From the NCBI GenBank assembly GCA_039029135.1, contig JBCCGT010000004.1, forward strand, positions 1 to 64,000: a stretch of 64,000 bases of DNA, given 5' to 3'. A program made the translations under genes and the position numbers. The DNA comes from JALZVT01 sp039029135 (GTDB lineage Bacteria > Pseudomonadota > Gammaproteobacteria > Pseudomonadales > Azotimanducaceae). Under the pieces are notes generated by a model. The model was not told where the DNA came from. It worked only from the letters and a program-made list of their open reading frames with translations, and searched no databases. Shown piece after piece: positions 8,268 through 17,204 of the stretch (the first letter of the stretch is position 1; every line of letters starts with the position of its first letter).

Positions 8268-8900
8268 CTACCAGCGCAGCACCGTCTGCGCCGCCGGGCG
8301 GGCGCGATAGCGCTCGTCCCAGGCCCGCAGTCCCGGGCGCTCGCCGAACACGTCGCACTCCACGTAGCGCACGAACTGCAGCGAGGCCTGCAGCGTGAAG
8401 TCGGCGATGGAGACCTGCTCGCCGGTGAGCAGCGGGCGACCGTCGGCCAGCAGGCCTTCGAGGAAGTCGAGCGGTGTCTGCATGGCGGTCTCGCACTGCG
8501 CGGCCTTGTCCATGTCCTGCGGATAGCCCAGCGGCGAGTTCACGGCGTGGGCATAGGCGCCCATCGGACCGGCGAGGCGCAGGTCGACGACGCGCTCGAT
8601 ATCGAGCGCCTTCGCGCGCTCCTCCGGCGACCCGGCGAGCAGGGCGCCGTCCGGAAACTTGTCTTCTAAGTAGTGCATGATCGGCAGCGACTCGACGATG
8701 AAGGTGCCGTCGTCCAGTTCGAAGGCGGGTACCGTGCCGAACGGATTGCGCGCCAGGTGCTCGGGTTCCTTGTGGCGACCCTTCACCGTGTTCACCACGA
8801 TCTGCTCGATGTTCATCTGCGTGCCCAGCGCCTCGCGCTCGGCGATGTACAGCATGACCTTGGTCGGGTTCGGCGCCAAAGGCACCATATACAGTTTCAC
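8268..8900 (-). CDS. Glutathione S-transferase
   Basis: A 210-residue soluble GST. It has an N-terminal thioredoxin-like domain with the glutathione-binding segment NPFGTVPAFELDDGTFIVES (the cis-proline VP and the ES pair), then an all-helical C-terminal domain with the N-capping box LLTGEQVSIADFTL. Proteins of this type conjugate glutathione to electrophiles or act in detoxification; the substrate is not predictable. The start is GTG at 8900 with an AGGGGAG ribosome binding site. It is a single gene, convergent with the DUF98-like gene and divergent from ppc. Confidence 0.9.
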   Translation of the reverse strand: MKLYMVPLAPNPTKVMLYIAEREALGTQMNIEQIVVNTVKGRHKEPEHLARNPFGTVPAFELDDGTFIVESLPIMHYLEDKFPDGALLAGSPEERAKALDIERVVDLRLAGPMGAYAHAVNSPLGYPQDMDKAAQCETAMQTPLDFLEGLLADGRPLLTGEQVSIADFTLQASLQFVRYVECDVFGERPGLRAWDERYRARPAAQTVLRW

Positions 8901-9097
8901 GACGGGCTCCCCTCATAGATCGGTGACTGGTGTTGGTGATCGCTGCCGCTGCGCGGACCCCAACGTTGGCGCGCGATCTGTCCCCGCGGGGGTACAAGGC
9001 GCGTAGCGACAGTGTTGGTTCGCGACGCGCGGTGGTCAAGTCGAGTCCGCTTCGCGCCGCTTCTGTGGGCCGGTTATGCTGTGCACGGAGGTAGAAC

Positions 9098-11692
9098 ATG
9101 GCCGACCATCTGATCCCTGCCGCGCTGCGCGACGACGTCCGTAAGCTCGGCAATCTGCTCGGCGCCGCGATCCGTAACGACAAGGGGGACGGCGCGCTGG
9201 AGCTCATCGAGACCGTCCGGGCGCTGGCCAAGTCCGCGCGCCCGGAGGGCGCGGAACCTGACTGGACCGAACTTGCCAACGTATTGGGTCGTCAGAACGA
9301 TGCGACGCTGGTGACGATCGCGCGCGCCTTCAATCAGTTCCTCAATCTCGCCAACATCGCCGAGCAGGTGCACGCGGCGGGCTCACCCGGCGCGCCGCTG
9401 CGTCTACCCGAACACGTGCAGCTCGAGGCCGCGCGCGCGGGGCTGAACATCGAGCTGGTCCTGACCGCGCACCCGACCGAGGTGCTGCGCCGGACGATGA
9501 TTCAAAAGTACGACGCGATCGCCGAGGCGCTGGCGGCGGACGACGACGCGGCGCTGGAGCGCCTCATCGCCGAGAGCTGGCACAGCGACGAGATTCGCCG
9601 CACGCGGCCGACCCCGCAGGACGAGGCAAAGTGGGGCTTCGCCGTTATTGAGAACTCGCTATGGGATGCGTTGCCGCGCACGCTGCGGGAATTCGACGCG
9701 GCGGCGGCGGAACGCGGCCTCGCGCCGCTGCCGCTCGACGCCGCGCCGCTGCGCATCGCCACCTGGATGGGCGGCGACCGGGACGGCAATCCCAACGTCA
9801 CCGGCGCGGTGACCGAAGAGGTGCTGCTGCTCGGTCGGTGGATGGCCGCCGATCTGTTTCTGCGCGATCTGGACGGGCTGCAGGCCAGCCTGTCGATGAC
9901 CGAGTGCAATCAGACCGTGCGCGAGCTCGCCGGAGACGCGCTGGAACCCTATCGCGCGGTGATCAAGGGACTGCGCGAGCGGCTGGCCGCCACGCTCGAA
10001 TGGGCCGAGCGGCGGGCGCGGGCGCCGGACGGCGGTCGCGACGCGCGGCGCAAGGCGCAACTCTACGCGGCACCCGCCGAGCGCAGCAGCTCGATCCTGT
10101 GGGATCGCGACGAGCTGCTGGTGCCGCTGCTGAAACTGCACGAGTCGCTGTGCGACTGCGGCATGCGCGTCATCGCCGAGGGTCCGCTGCAGGATACGAT
10201 CCGTCGCGCCGCCAGTTTCGGCCCGACGCTCACGCGGCTGGACATCCGGCAGTCGAGCGATCGCCACGCCGACGTGTTCGATGAGCTGACTCGCTACCTG
10301 CATCCGGACGAGCCGGGCTACAACGATTGGGACGAGGCGCGGCGCTGCGAGTTTCTGCTGGCCGAACTCAACAGTCGGCGACCGCTGTTTCCCGACGACT
10401 GGCCGCTCAGCGAGCCCTCGCGCGAGGTGCTCGGCAACTGCGAGCTGCTCGGCCGCATCCAGGCCGCGGGCATCGCCCAGTACATCATCTCGATGGCCGG
10501 CCAGCCGAGCGACGTGCTGGCCGTCATCCTGCTGCTGCGCGAATCGGGTCTCGCCCGGCCGCTGCCGATCGTGCCGCTGTTCGAGACGCTGGACGATCTG
10601 GAGCGCGCGCCGGCGACGCTGGATGCGCTGCTCGGCAACGACTGGTACCGCGGCTACGCCGGCGGCGCCCAACAGGTGATGATCGGCTACTCCGATTCGG
10701 CTAAGGACGCGGGTCAGTTCAGCGCCGCCTGGGCGCAGTACCGCGCGCAGGAAGAACTCGTCACCGTCGCCGAACGTCACGGCGTACAGCTCACGCTGTT
10801 TCACGGCCGCGGCGGTGCGGTCGGCCGCGGTGGCGGTCCTGCCCAGGCCGCCGTGCGCTCGCAGCCTCCCGGCTCCATCAACGGTCGGCTGCGGGTGACC
10901 GAGCAGGGCGAGATGATCCGCTGGAAGCTCGGCACGGTGGCCCTCGCGCGCGCGAGCCTCGCGGGCTACATCAGCGCGACGCTCGAGTCGTCGCTGAACC
11001 CGCCGCGCGCGCCGGACGCCGACGAGCGCGCGGCGATGACCCGCATGGCCGCGGCGTCGCTCTCCGGCTATCGCGGCTCGGTGCGCGACGATCCGGACTT
11101 CGTGTCGCTGTTCAGGGCGCTGACGCCGGAGCGGGAGCTGGGCATCCTGGCGCTGGGTAGCCGCCCCGCGCGCCGGGCGGCTACCGACGACGTCGCCAGC
11201 CTGCGCGCGATTCCCTGGGTGTTTGCCTGGACGCAGATTCGGCTGATGCTGCCCGCCTGGCTCGGTACCGAGCGCGCGCTGACCGGCGACGAACTCGCGC
11301 AGGTGCGCGCCATGCTCGACTGGCCCTTCCTGCGCATGCAGATCGACATGCTGGAGATGGTGTTGGCGAAGTGCGAGCCGAGCCTGACCCGCTTGTATGC
11401 CCGCCAGCTCGTGCCGGACGCGACGGCGGGTGCGGTCGACGCGTTCTGCGCGCGACTGCAGGAACTCAGCGCCGCCGTGCTGACGCTGCGCGAGGCCGAC
11501 GAGCTGCTGCGCCACGATCCGGAACTCGCGGCCTCGCTGGAGGTGCGCAACACCTATCTCGATCCGCTGCACGTGCTGCAGGCGGAGCTCTTGAAGCGTT
11601 ATCGGCGCGACGAGGCGGAGGATTCGAAGGTGGCGCGGGCGCTGCGCGTGACGATGGCGGGGATCGCCAGCGGACTGCGCAATACCGGCTGA
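9098..11692 (+). CDS. ppc: Phosphoenolpyruvate carboxylase
   Basis: An 864-residue enzyme, close to the usual 870-950. It forms oxaloacetate from PEP and bicarbonate to refill the TCA cycle in the cytosol. Landmark motifs appear in order: LTAHPTEVLRRT with the catalytic histidine, WMGGDRDGNPNVTG, GYSDSAKDAGQFSAAW, the glycine-rich loop FHGRGGAVGRGGGPAQAA, and the C-terminal RNTYLDPLHVLQ block ending in NTG, the conserved terminus that binds the allosteric inhibitor in bacterial enzymes. The ATG follows a GGAGG. It is monocistronic by appearance, with opposite-strand genes on both sides. Confidence 0.97.
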   Translation: MADHLIPAALRDDVRKLGNLLGAAIRNDKGDGALELIETVRALAKSARPEGAEPDWTELANVLGRQNDATLVTIARAFNQFLNLANIAEQVHAAGSPGAPLRLPEHVQLEAARAGLNIELVLTAHPTEVLRRTMIQKYDAIAEALAADDDAALERLIAESWHSDEIRRTRPTPQDEAKWGFAVIENSLWDALPRTLREFDAAAAERGLAPLPLDAAPLRIATWMGGDRDGNPNVTGAVTEEVLLLGRWMAADLFLRDLDGLQASLSMTECNQTVRELAGDALEPYRAVIKGLRERLAATLEWAERRARAPDGGRDARRKAQLYAAPAERSSSILWDRDELLVPLLKLHESLCDCGMRVIAEGPLQDTIRRAASFGPTLTRLDIRQSSDRHADVFDELTRYLHPDEPGYNDWDEARRCEFLLAELNSRRPLFPDDWPLSEPSREVLGNCELLGRIQAAGIAQYIISMAGQPSDVLAVILLLRESGLARPLPIVPLFETLDDLERAPATLDALLGNDWYRGYAGGAQQVMIGYSDSAKDAGQFSAAWAQYRAQEELVTVAERHGVQLTLFHGRGGAVGRGGGPAQAAVRSQPPGSINGRLRVTEQGEMIRWKLGTVALARASLAGYISATLESSLNPPRAPDADERAAMTRMAAASLSGYRGSVRDDPDFVSLFRALTPERELGILALGSRPARRAATDDVASLRAIPWVFAWTQIRLMLPAWLGTERALTGDELAQVRAMLDWPFLRMQIDMLEMVLAKCEPSLTRLYARQLVPDATAGAVDAFCARLQELSAAVLTLREADELLRHDPELAASLEVRNTYLDPLHVLQAELLKRYRRDEAEDSKVARALRVTMAGIASGLRNTG

Positions 11693-11725
11693 GCCCGGGC
11701 TGTTCGCGGCGGCTGCCGCGGTCGA

Positions 11726-12571
11726 TCAGCGCGCGGCTTGCGGATCGAGGGCAGGGGAGTCTGCGCCCTGCGCGTGCCGACGGACGGCACACTCGCCGCT
11801 GCCGTCGACGGTGATGACGCTGTAGCCGCCGGGCGCATCGCTGCGCTCGCTCGACGCGGACGCGGTTCCTACGACCGGCACGCCGGCGGCTTCGTTCGCG
11901 AGGCTGCGATGCTGGTGCCCGTGCAGCACGCATGTGGGTTGCCGCTGGGTCAGCACCTGCAGCAGCGCCGGCGCGTCCAGCAGCGCCTTGCGCCGCGATG
12001 CGATGCCGGGCGCCGGCGGGTGATGCACGCCGAGCAGCCACGGGCGCGCCTCGCCGTCGGCCAGCCAGCGCTGCAGCCGCGCGAGCTGCTCGCGACCCAG
12101 GCGTCCGGTGGCGGCATACCAGGGGGCTGAGAACGCCGAGTTCAGCGCCACCAGATCGCCGTCCGCCAGGCTCAGCCTGTGCGGCCAGGGCGCGTCGAAG
12201 CCGGCGTCGCCCCATATCGGGAGCGCGCCCCACTCATCGGCCATGGACGCCCAGGAGTCGTCGCGGTACAGATCGTGATTGCCGGGTGCCAGGAGCACCG
12301 GCACCGCGCGGCTCAGCTCCTGCAGCCAGGGCCGTACCTGGCGCATCTCTTCGCGCAGGCCGATGTGGCACAGATCGCCCGTCAGCATCACGGCGTCGGG
12401 CGCTTCGTCGAGCGCGGCTAAGGTGATTCGCTCCAGCCGCGCCCAGGTATGCTGGTAGCGGCGCTTGCGCCACCATGATCGATAGCCCATTCGACGCTTG
12501 CCGGAGAGCCGCCAAAAGCTGGTGAAATCGAGGCTGGCGACGTGAGGGTCGGTGAGGTGGACAATACGCAC
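11726..12571 (-). CDS. Calcineurin-like metallophosphoesterase
   Basis: A 281-residue protein with the full two-metal phosphoesterase motif set: D-x-H (D8, H10 in LTDPH), GD (TGDLCHIG, 65-66), GNHD (97-100), a later GVHHPP and HGHQH. This is the cyclic-nucleotide/general phosphodiesterase-like branch. The substrate could be a nucleotide, phosphoprotein or lipid head-group ester and is not decided by sequence. It is divergent from the CDP-alcohol phosphotransferase operon with only 83 bases between the two starts, so both promoters must lie there. That layout makes a role in phospholipid metabolism worth considering, as inference. Confidence 0.88.
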   Translation of the reverse strand: MRIVHLTDPHVASLDFTSFWRLSGKRRMGYRSWWRKRRYQHTWARLERITLAALDEAPDAVMLTGDLCHIGLREEMRQVRPWLQELSRAVPVLLAPGNHDLYRDDSWASMADEWGALPIWGDAGFDAPWPHRLSLADGDLVALNSAFSAPWYAATGRLGREQLARLQRWLADGEARPWLLGVHHPPAPGIASRRKALLDAPALLQVLTQRQPTCVLHGHQHRSLANEAAGVPVVGTASASSERSDAPGGYSVITVDGSGECAVRRHAQGADSPALDPQAAR

Positions 12572-12654
12572 TCGGGTATACTGCCGCGTCGGCGCGCCGT
12601 TCGCATCCGCGCCCGCGCGCTATCCCAGCTTCCACGAGGTTTGCCCCTAAGCCA

Positions 12655-13875
12655 ATGATATCGATGCACGTTCTCGGCGATTCCGAGATCCGCTTGTGGG
12701 GCCTGGATGCGACGACGCGACTGCAGCGTCAGCTCGGTCCGATCACCCAGCTGCGCTGGCTGAACAACCTCAACGAGGTTGGTCCCAACGACAGCGTGCT
12801 GCTGGTGCGCGGCGACTATCTGTTCGAGGCGCGCACGCTGAACGCGCTTATCGATGCGGGTCGCGGTGTGCTGCGCTGCGCGGCCGACGAGGGGCTCGCC
12901 GCCGCGCTGGTTGACGGCGCCGCCGTGCCTAGCGCGATGAACGCGCTGGAGTCCGGCGATCCCGGCGACTTTGCGGTGATCGAACAGGCCGACGCCGCGA
13001 CCTTCGACGGCCAGCTCCGCAAGGCGGAGCCGCCGATACTCGAACCCATCAGCGCCGCACGGCGCGACGCCCTGGAAGCCAAGCTGTACGGCAACGCCTA
13101 TAAGGGCGTCACGGATCTGGTGACCAAATGGTGGTGGCCGCGTCCCGCCAAGATCGTCGTCGGCTGGTGCGCGGCGGCGGGCATCACCCCGAACGCGGTG
13201 ACGCTCACCGGCCTCGTGTTGATGCTGTTTGCGTGCTGGGCGTTCTGGACGGGCCACTACGCCGCGGGCCTGATCGCCGGCTGGATCATGACGTTTCTGG
13301 ACACGGTCGACGGCAAGCTCGCCCGCGTGACGATTCAGTCCAGCCGCATCGGGCACGTCCTGGATCACGGCATGGATATCGTCCATCCGCCGTTCTGGTA
13401 CCTCTTCTGGGGACTGTCGCTCGCCGCAACCATGCCGGCCAGCGCGCCCTGGTTTGGCTGGTCCGTCGCGACCTGGTGCTGGCTGATCTTTGGTGGCTAT
13501 GTGGCGGGGCGGCTGATCGAGGGTGCCTTTCATGCGCTGGGTGACTGTTCGCTGTTCGCATGGCAACCGTTCGACGCCTACAACCGGCTGATCACGGCCC
13601 GTCGCAACCCCTGCATGATCATCCTCACCCTGTGCTGGGCGGTGGGGCGGCCCGACTGGGGCTTCTACCTTGTTGCCCTGTGGACCCTTATCAGCTCCGG
13701 CGTGATCCTGGTGCGGCTCGCGCAGGCAGCCGTGGAGCGGCTGCGTAGCGGGCCGGTGCAGTCGTGGCTCGCAGATCCTGAGAGGGCGCGGGCTGAGCAC
13801 CCAGAGGCGTTCGCGCGCTTCTCCGGGACCCGCAGCGCCTACGGCGCCGCGGCGGGAGACCTGCCGCAGGGTTAG
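12655..13875 (+). CDS. CDP-alcohol phosphotransferase with N-terminal nucleotidyltransferase-like domain
   Basis: A 406-residue protein. Residues about 1-150 look like a reduced NTP-transferase-type domain (LRWLNNLNEVGPNDSVLLVRGDYLF). Residues about 155-360 are a membrane CDP-alcohol phosphotransferase with the complete signature DG-x2-AR-x8-G-x3-D-x3-D, read as D219-G220, A223-R224, G233, D237 and D241, plus several membrane helices. Such enzymes move a phospho-alcohol from a CDP carrier to an acceptor lipid or alcohol. The architecture recalls the fused cytidylyltransferase/phosphotransferase of inositol phosphate pathways, but the N-domain lacks an obvious GxGxR loop, so it may be inactive. 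First gene of a three-gene operon with 3-base spacing to the next. Confidence 0.82.
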   Translation: MISMHVLGDSEIRLWGLDATTRLQRQLGPITQLRWLNNLNEVGPNDSVLLVRGDYLFEARTLNALIDAGRGVLRCAADEGLAAALVDGAAVPSAMNALESGDPGDFAVIEQADAATFDGQLRKAEPPILEPISAARRDALEAKLYGNAYKGVTDLVTKWWWPRPAKIVVGWCAAAGITPNAVTLTGLVLMLFACWAFWTGHYAAGLIAGWIMTFLDTVDGKLARVTIQSSRIGHVLDHGMDIVHPPFWYLFWGLSLAATMPASAPWFGWSVATWCWLIFGGYVAGRLIEGAFHALGDCSLFAWQPFDAYNRLITARRNPCMIILTLCWAVGRPDWGFYLVALWTLISSGVILVRLAQAAVERLRSGPVQSWLADPERARAEHPEAFARFSGTRSAYGAAAGDLPQG

Positions 13876-13878
13876 GCC

Positions 13879-14790
13879 ATGGGCGAGACTTTGACCGCGC
13901 TGGTCGGCGAACGTTTTGCTGCGGGGCTGTCGCTGCCCGAACAGGACGCCGATCTCGAGCGCCTCGTTGCCGCGCTGACGGCACGCTTCGGCGACCGTCT
14001 GCAGGCGGTGATCCTGTACGGCTCCTACACTCGCGGCGCGCGGGACTCGCTCGTCGATCTGTACGCGCTGCTCGACCGCTATCGCGGCACCGAGTTGGCC
14101 GCGTGGCACGGGCCCGCGTGCGCGCTGCTGGCGCCGAACGTCTATCACCTCGCGCTCGATGACGGCCTGCGCTGCAAGTACGCAATGCTGCCGCTCGATC
14201 AGTTCACGCGCGCGCTGCAGCGCGACTTCCACTCCTATTTCTGGGCGCGCTTCGCGCAGCCGAGCAGCCTGCTGTATGTCGCAGCACCCCACATCGCGAG
14301 CCGCCTGATCGACGGGCTCGCGGCCGCGACGGGGCGCATGCTGGACGAGGGCGTGCGCGGCGCGCGCGAAGCGCTGACGCCGACGGCGCTGTGGCAGCGC
14401 GCGCTCGCCGCCACTTACCGCTGCGAGCTGCGCGCGGAGCGCGGCAATCGCGCAACCGAACTCGCGCAGAGTTCTGCTGACCATCTCGGCGCGCTGGCGC
14501 TGGCGCACGCGCAGGCCGCGGGCTGGGACGTTACGGACGGCAAGCTGAGCGGCTGGGATGCGTCAGGCGGCTGGCGCTGGCCGCTGCGGCGCGCGTGGGG
14601 GAAGCTGCTTTCGGTGCTGCGCCTGATCAAGGCAGCGGCGACCTTCAACGACGGCTTCGAATACCTGCTGTGGAAGATCGAACGCCACTCCGGCATCTAC
14701 GTGGAGCCGAACCGCTGGCAGCGCCGCGCGCCGCTTTTGTTCGCGTGGCCGCTGTTCTGGCGGCTGTACCGCCTGGGCGCCTTTCGGTAG
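13879..14790 (+). CDS. Nucleotidyltransferase-fold protein with a degenerate active site
   Basis: A 303-residue protein of unknown function. Residues 44-66 read ILYGSYTRGARDSLVDLYAL, which matches the minimal nucleotidyltransferase pattern GS...G...D-x-D except that the second metal aspartate is replaced: D60 is followed by L61-Y62. A helical remainder has a basic C-terminus (WPLFWRLYRLGAFR). It is therefore either catalytically dead or uses another acidic residue. It lies 3 bases after the CDP-alcohol phosphotransferase and 6 bases before a flippase, so it very likely serves the same lipid or polymer pathway, perhaps as a regulatory or substrate-binding partner. No paralogue was seen in the window. 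Confidence 0.72.
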   Translation: MGETLTALVGERFAAGLSLPEQDADLERLVAALTARFGDRLQAVILYGSYTRGARDSLVDLYALLDRYRGTELAAWHGPACALLAPNVYHLALDDGLRCKYAMLPLDQFTRALQRDFHSYFWARFAQPSSLLYVAAPHIASRLIDGLAAATGRMLDEGVRGAREALTPTALWQRALAATYRCELRAERGNRATELAQSSADHLGALALAHAQAAGWDVTDGKLSGWDASGGWRWPLRRAWGKLLSVLRLIKAAATFNDGFEYLLWKIERHSGIYVEPNRWQRRAPLLFAWPLFWRLYRLGAFR

Positions 14791-14796
14791 CGCGGC

Positions 14797-16089
14797 GTGG
14801 CGGCTAGCAATCCCGGCGGCGGGACCGGCAGCTCGGTCTGGCGCAACTTCATGCATCTGGCGACCGGTCGGGCGCTGTCGGCCGTGTTCTCGCTGCTCGC
14901 CACCGCCATCATGGCGCGGGCGCTCGGCCCGGCGGAGTTTGGCCTGGTCGTGCTGCTGCACACCTACGTGCTGACCATTCGATCGCTCGTCAATCTCCGG
15001 CCTGCGGAGACGTTCGTCCGCTTCGGCGTTCCGCTCATGAGCCGGGAGCAACACGGCGACCTGGCGCATCTCGCCGGCCTCGTTCGCTCCTGGGAAGTCG
15101 TTACGATGCTCGGCGGCACCGCGATCGGACTCGTCGGCGCGCCGCTGCTCGGCGTGCTGTTGGGGTGGCAGCAGGAGACCATCGCCGTCGCGGCCGCGTA
15201 CTCGTTGGTGCTGCTGTTCTCCGGGGTGGGCCTCGCCCGCAGCGTCTGCCGCGCGCTCGAGCGTTTCGACGTGCTGCGCAACGCCCAGGCCGTGGGACCC
15301 ATATTGCGCCTCACCGGCGTGCTGATCGCCTGGGGCCTGGGCGCGAGCTGGCACGGCTATGCGCTCGCCTGGGGCCTGAGCCTGGCGGCGATGTACCAAT
15401 ATCTGGGTTTCCGCGGCCGCCGGCTGCGTCGCGAGGCAAACATCGAGGTTCGCCCGCAGCCCTGGCGCACGGCGGGCGAGCGCTTTCCCGGCATCGGGCG
15501 CTTCGTGGGCGTGGCCTATCTGCAGGGCAATCTGGACCTGTTCCCGCGCCAGGGACTGGTGCTGGTCGTCGGCGCGCTGCTGGGTACGACCAGCGCGGGG
15601 CTGTTTCGGATCGCGCGCGAGGTGGCCGATCTGCTGGCCAAGCCGGTGCAGCTGATTCGGCAGGCGGCCTTTACGGAGATCGCGCGGGAAGGGGCGACGG
15701 AATCGCCGCGGCTGTGGCGCTTCTTCAAGCGCTACGGACTGCGCTTCGGGCTACCGGCCTTGGGCCTGATCCTGCTCATCGGGGTCTTCCGCGCAGAGAT
15801 ACTGACGCTGATCGGCGGCCCGGCCTACGCCGCGGCAGGCACCCTGCTGGTGCTGCTGCTGGTCGCGGCAGGCATCGAGCTGATCGGTGCCGTGCTGCGA
15901 CCCATCGCCTACGCGGGCGGCAGGGAGGTCTCGGCGCTGGTGGTGCAGCTCGGTTCGATGAGCCTGTACCTGGCCTGCAGCGCCGCGTTCGCCGCCAGCC
16001 TCGGCATCGAGGCGGTCGGCCTTGGCGCCGTCGCGGCGGCGCTATTGACGGTGTCGGCGCTCGCGGTGGTCGTACGCCGGGCGCGTTAG
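14797..16089 (+). CDS. MOP-superfamily polysaccharide/lipid flippase (Wzx-like)
   Basis: A 430-residue integral membrane protein with 12 or more hydrophobic segments. The N-terminal pattern FMHLATGRALSAVFSLLATA followed by MARALGPAEFGLVVLL is characteristic of Wzx/oligosaccharide flippases, as is the MxRxLGxxxFG-like loop. Such proteins flip lipid-linked saccharides or head-group-modified lipids across the inner membrane. The start is GTG at 14797, 6 bases after the previous stop, making it the last gene of the phosphotransferase operon. The operon context suggests export of the product made by the two upstream genes, which is inference. Confidence 0.85.
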   Translation: MAASNPGGGTGSSVWRNFMHLATGRALSAVFSLLATAIMARALGPAEFGLVVLLHTYVLTIRSLVNLRPAETFVRFGVPLMSREQHGDLAHLAGLVRSWEVVTMLGGTAIGLVGAPLLGVLLGWQQETIAVAAAYSLVLLFSGVGLARSVCRALERFDVLRNAQAVGPILRLTGVLIAWGLGASWHGYALAWGLSLAAMYQYLGFRGRRLRREANIEVRPQPWRTAGERFPGIGRFVGVAYLQGNLDLFPRQGLVLVVGALLGTTSAGLFRIAREVADLLAKPVQLIRQAAFTEIAREGATESPRLWRFFKRYGLRFGLPALGLILLIGVFRAEILTLIGGPAYAAAGTLLVLLLVAAGIELIGAVLRPIAYAGGREVSALVVQLGSMSLYLACSAAFAASLGIEAVGLGAVAAALLTVSALAVVVRRAR

Positions 16090-16269
16090 GGCGCGATTGC
16101 CGACGCGTTCCGGCTCGCCGGGTAAGCTCAAGCCGTTTTAGTTGCACGCCGCAGTCGATGCGCGCCATTCCGCCGACTGGACGGTGCCGATCGGCGGTCG
16201 CAAGATGCCTTCATATCGGGATTGTTCATTCGCCCGCGCGCGCGCGGCGGATGGCGGGGATCGTCCAGC

Positions 16270-17088
16270 ATGACCATCAGCGACCGTCAGCTACGCAGGA
16301 TTGTGGAGATCGGCCGGCTGTCGAACGAATGCCTGCGCGAGGACGATTTCGCTGCGCTGATGACCGAACAGATGCTCGTGGCATTCGATTCCTGCTCCGC
16401 CGTGTTCATGGCCTTTGAACCGGGCGAGCAGCTCGTACTGGGCGAGTTCGCCTCCTATGGCATCGAAGATCGGCACACGCGCGCCTATCGCGATCGCTAC
16501 CACCGGCAGGATCCCTGTTTCCTGCAGTTTCAGCGTGACTGGATCGCGGGCAGGGTACCCGTCGTCGCGACTGATCGGGTCGTTGACTCAGAGCGCGCCT
16601 ACAGACAGTCCGGCTACTACCGCGAGTTCATGGCGGCTACGCGCGTCGACAAGAGCATGGTCTTCGGCCTGCGCTCCGGCGACTCGCTCATCGGTCTCGT
16701 CGGCCTGCATCGGCAGCGTCGGCAGCCGCACTACAGCGATGCCGATCTACTCGGCGCCGAACTGGTCGTGCCGTATCTCACCACGGCGCTGCGCTTTCGG
16801 CACTACGCGCGCGCGGTCGAGGCCGGCGATTCGCAGGCCGCAGCCTCTCTTGCTACGGCGCGCGCGCAGCCTGCCCCCGGCGCCGGACTATCTGCGGCCG
16901 CGCTACGGCGCTTTGACCTGACCTCCCGCCAGGCCGAGCTTGCGGGGTTGGTGGAGCAGGGTCTGACGAACGCGCAAATCGCCGATCGTCTCGGTCTGTC
17001 TGCCAATACCGTGGAAAATCATCTCGCCGCTGTCTATCGCAAAACCGGCACGCGCAGTCGTACCGCGCTGGTGCGTCGGCTGCGCTGA
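16270..17088 (+). CDS. LuxR-family transcriptional regulator (LuxR solo)
   Basis: A 272-residue regulator. The N-terminal 190 or so residues form a GAF/PAS-like ligand-binding region (YRDRYHRQDPCFLQF; GLRSGDSLIGLVGLHRQ). The C-terminus is a LuxR-type helix-turn-helix: LTSRQAELAGLVEQGLTNAQ followed by IADRLGLSANTVENHL. It lacks a receiver domain and the conserved tryptophans of acyl-homoserine-lactone receptors are not obvious, so the ligand is unknown; no LuxI synthase is in the window. ATG 16270 follows a GGGGA. It sits directly upstream of a TonB-dependent receptor on the same strand, which it may control. Confidence 0.88.
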   Translation: MTISDRQLRRIVEIGRLSNECLREDDFAALMTEQMLVAFDSCSAVFMAFEPGEQLVLGEFASYGIEDRHTRAYRDRYHRQDPCFLQFQRDWIAGRVPVVATDRVVDSERAYRQSGYYREFMAATRVDKSMVFGLRSGDSLIGLVGLHRQRRQPHYSDADLLGAELVVPYLTTALRFRHYARAVEAGDSQAAASLATARAQPAPGAGLSAAALRRFDLTSRQAELAGLVEQGLTNAQIADRLGLSANTVENHLAAVYRKTGTRSRTALVRRLR

Positions 17089-17123
17089 GCTGTCGCACGC
17101 GGAGCTTTGATCTTGGCGGGCTA

Positions 17124-17135
17124 GTGGAAATCCAC
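17124..17135. promoter_or_regulatory. 12-base dyad, candidate operator upstream of TonB receptor
   Basis: GTGGAAATCCAC is a near-perfect dyad (GTGGA, two bases, TCCAC) lying 36 bases after the luxR-type stop and about 70 bases before the TonB-dependent receptor ATG. The position is right for a transcription-factor site, and the LuxR-type product is an obvious candidate. No T-run follows, so a terminator is unlikely. Assignment is by position and symmetry only. Confidence 0.3.
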
Positions 17136-17204
17136 CATTTGAGAGCGTGCTGATGTGCTCTAGCGTAGGGCGATTGATACCGGCGAACGTGTTAGGGGGC
17201 AGAG

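Noticed and set aside
9659..11572. 637-codon minus-strand frame opposite ppc
   Set aside because: Composition typical of antisense frames; ppc is certain.
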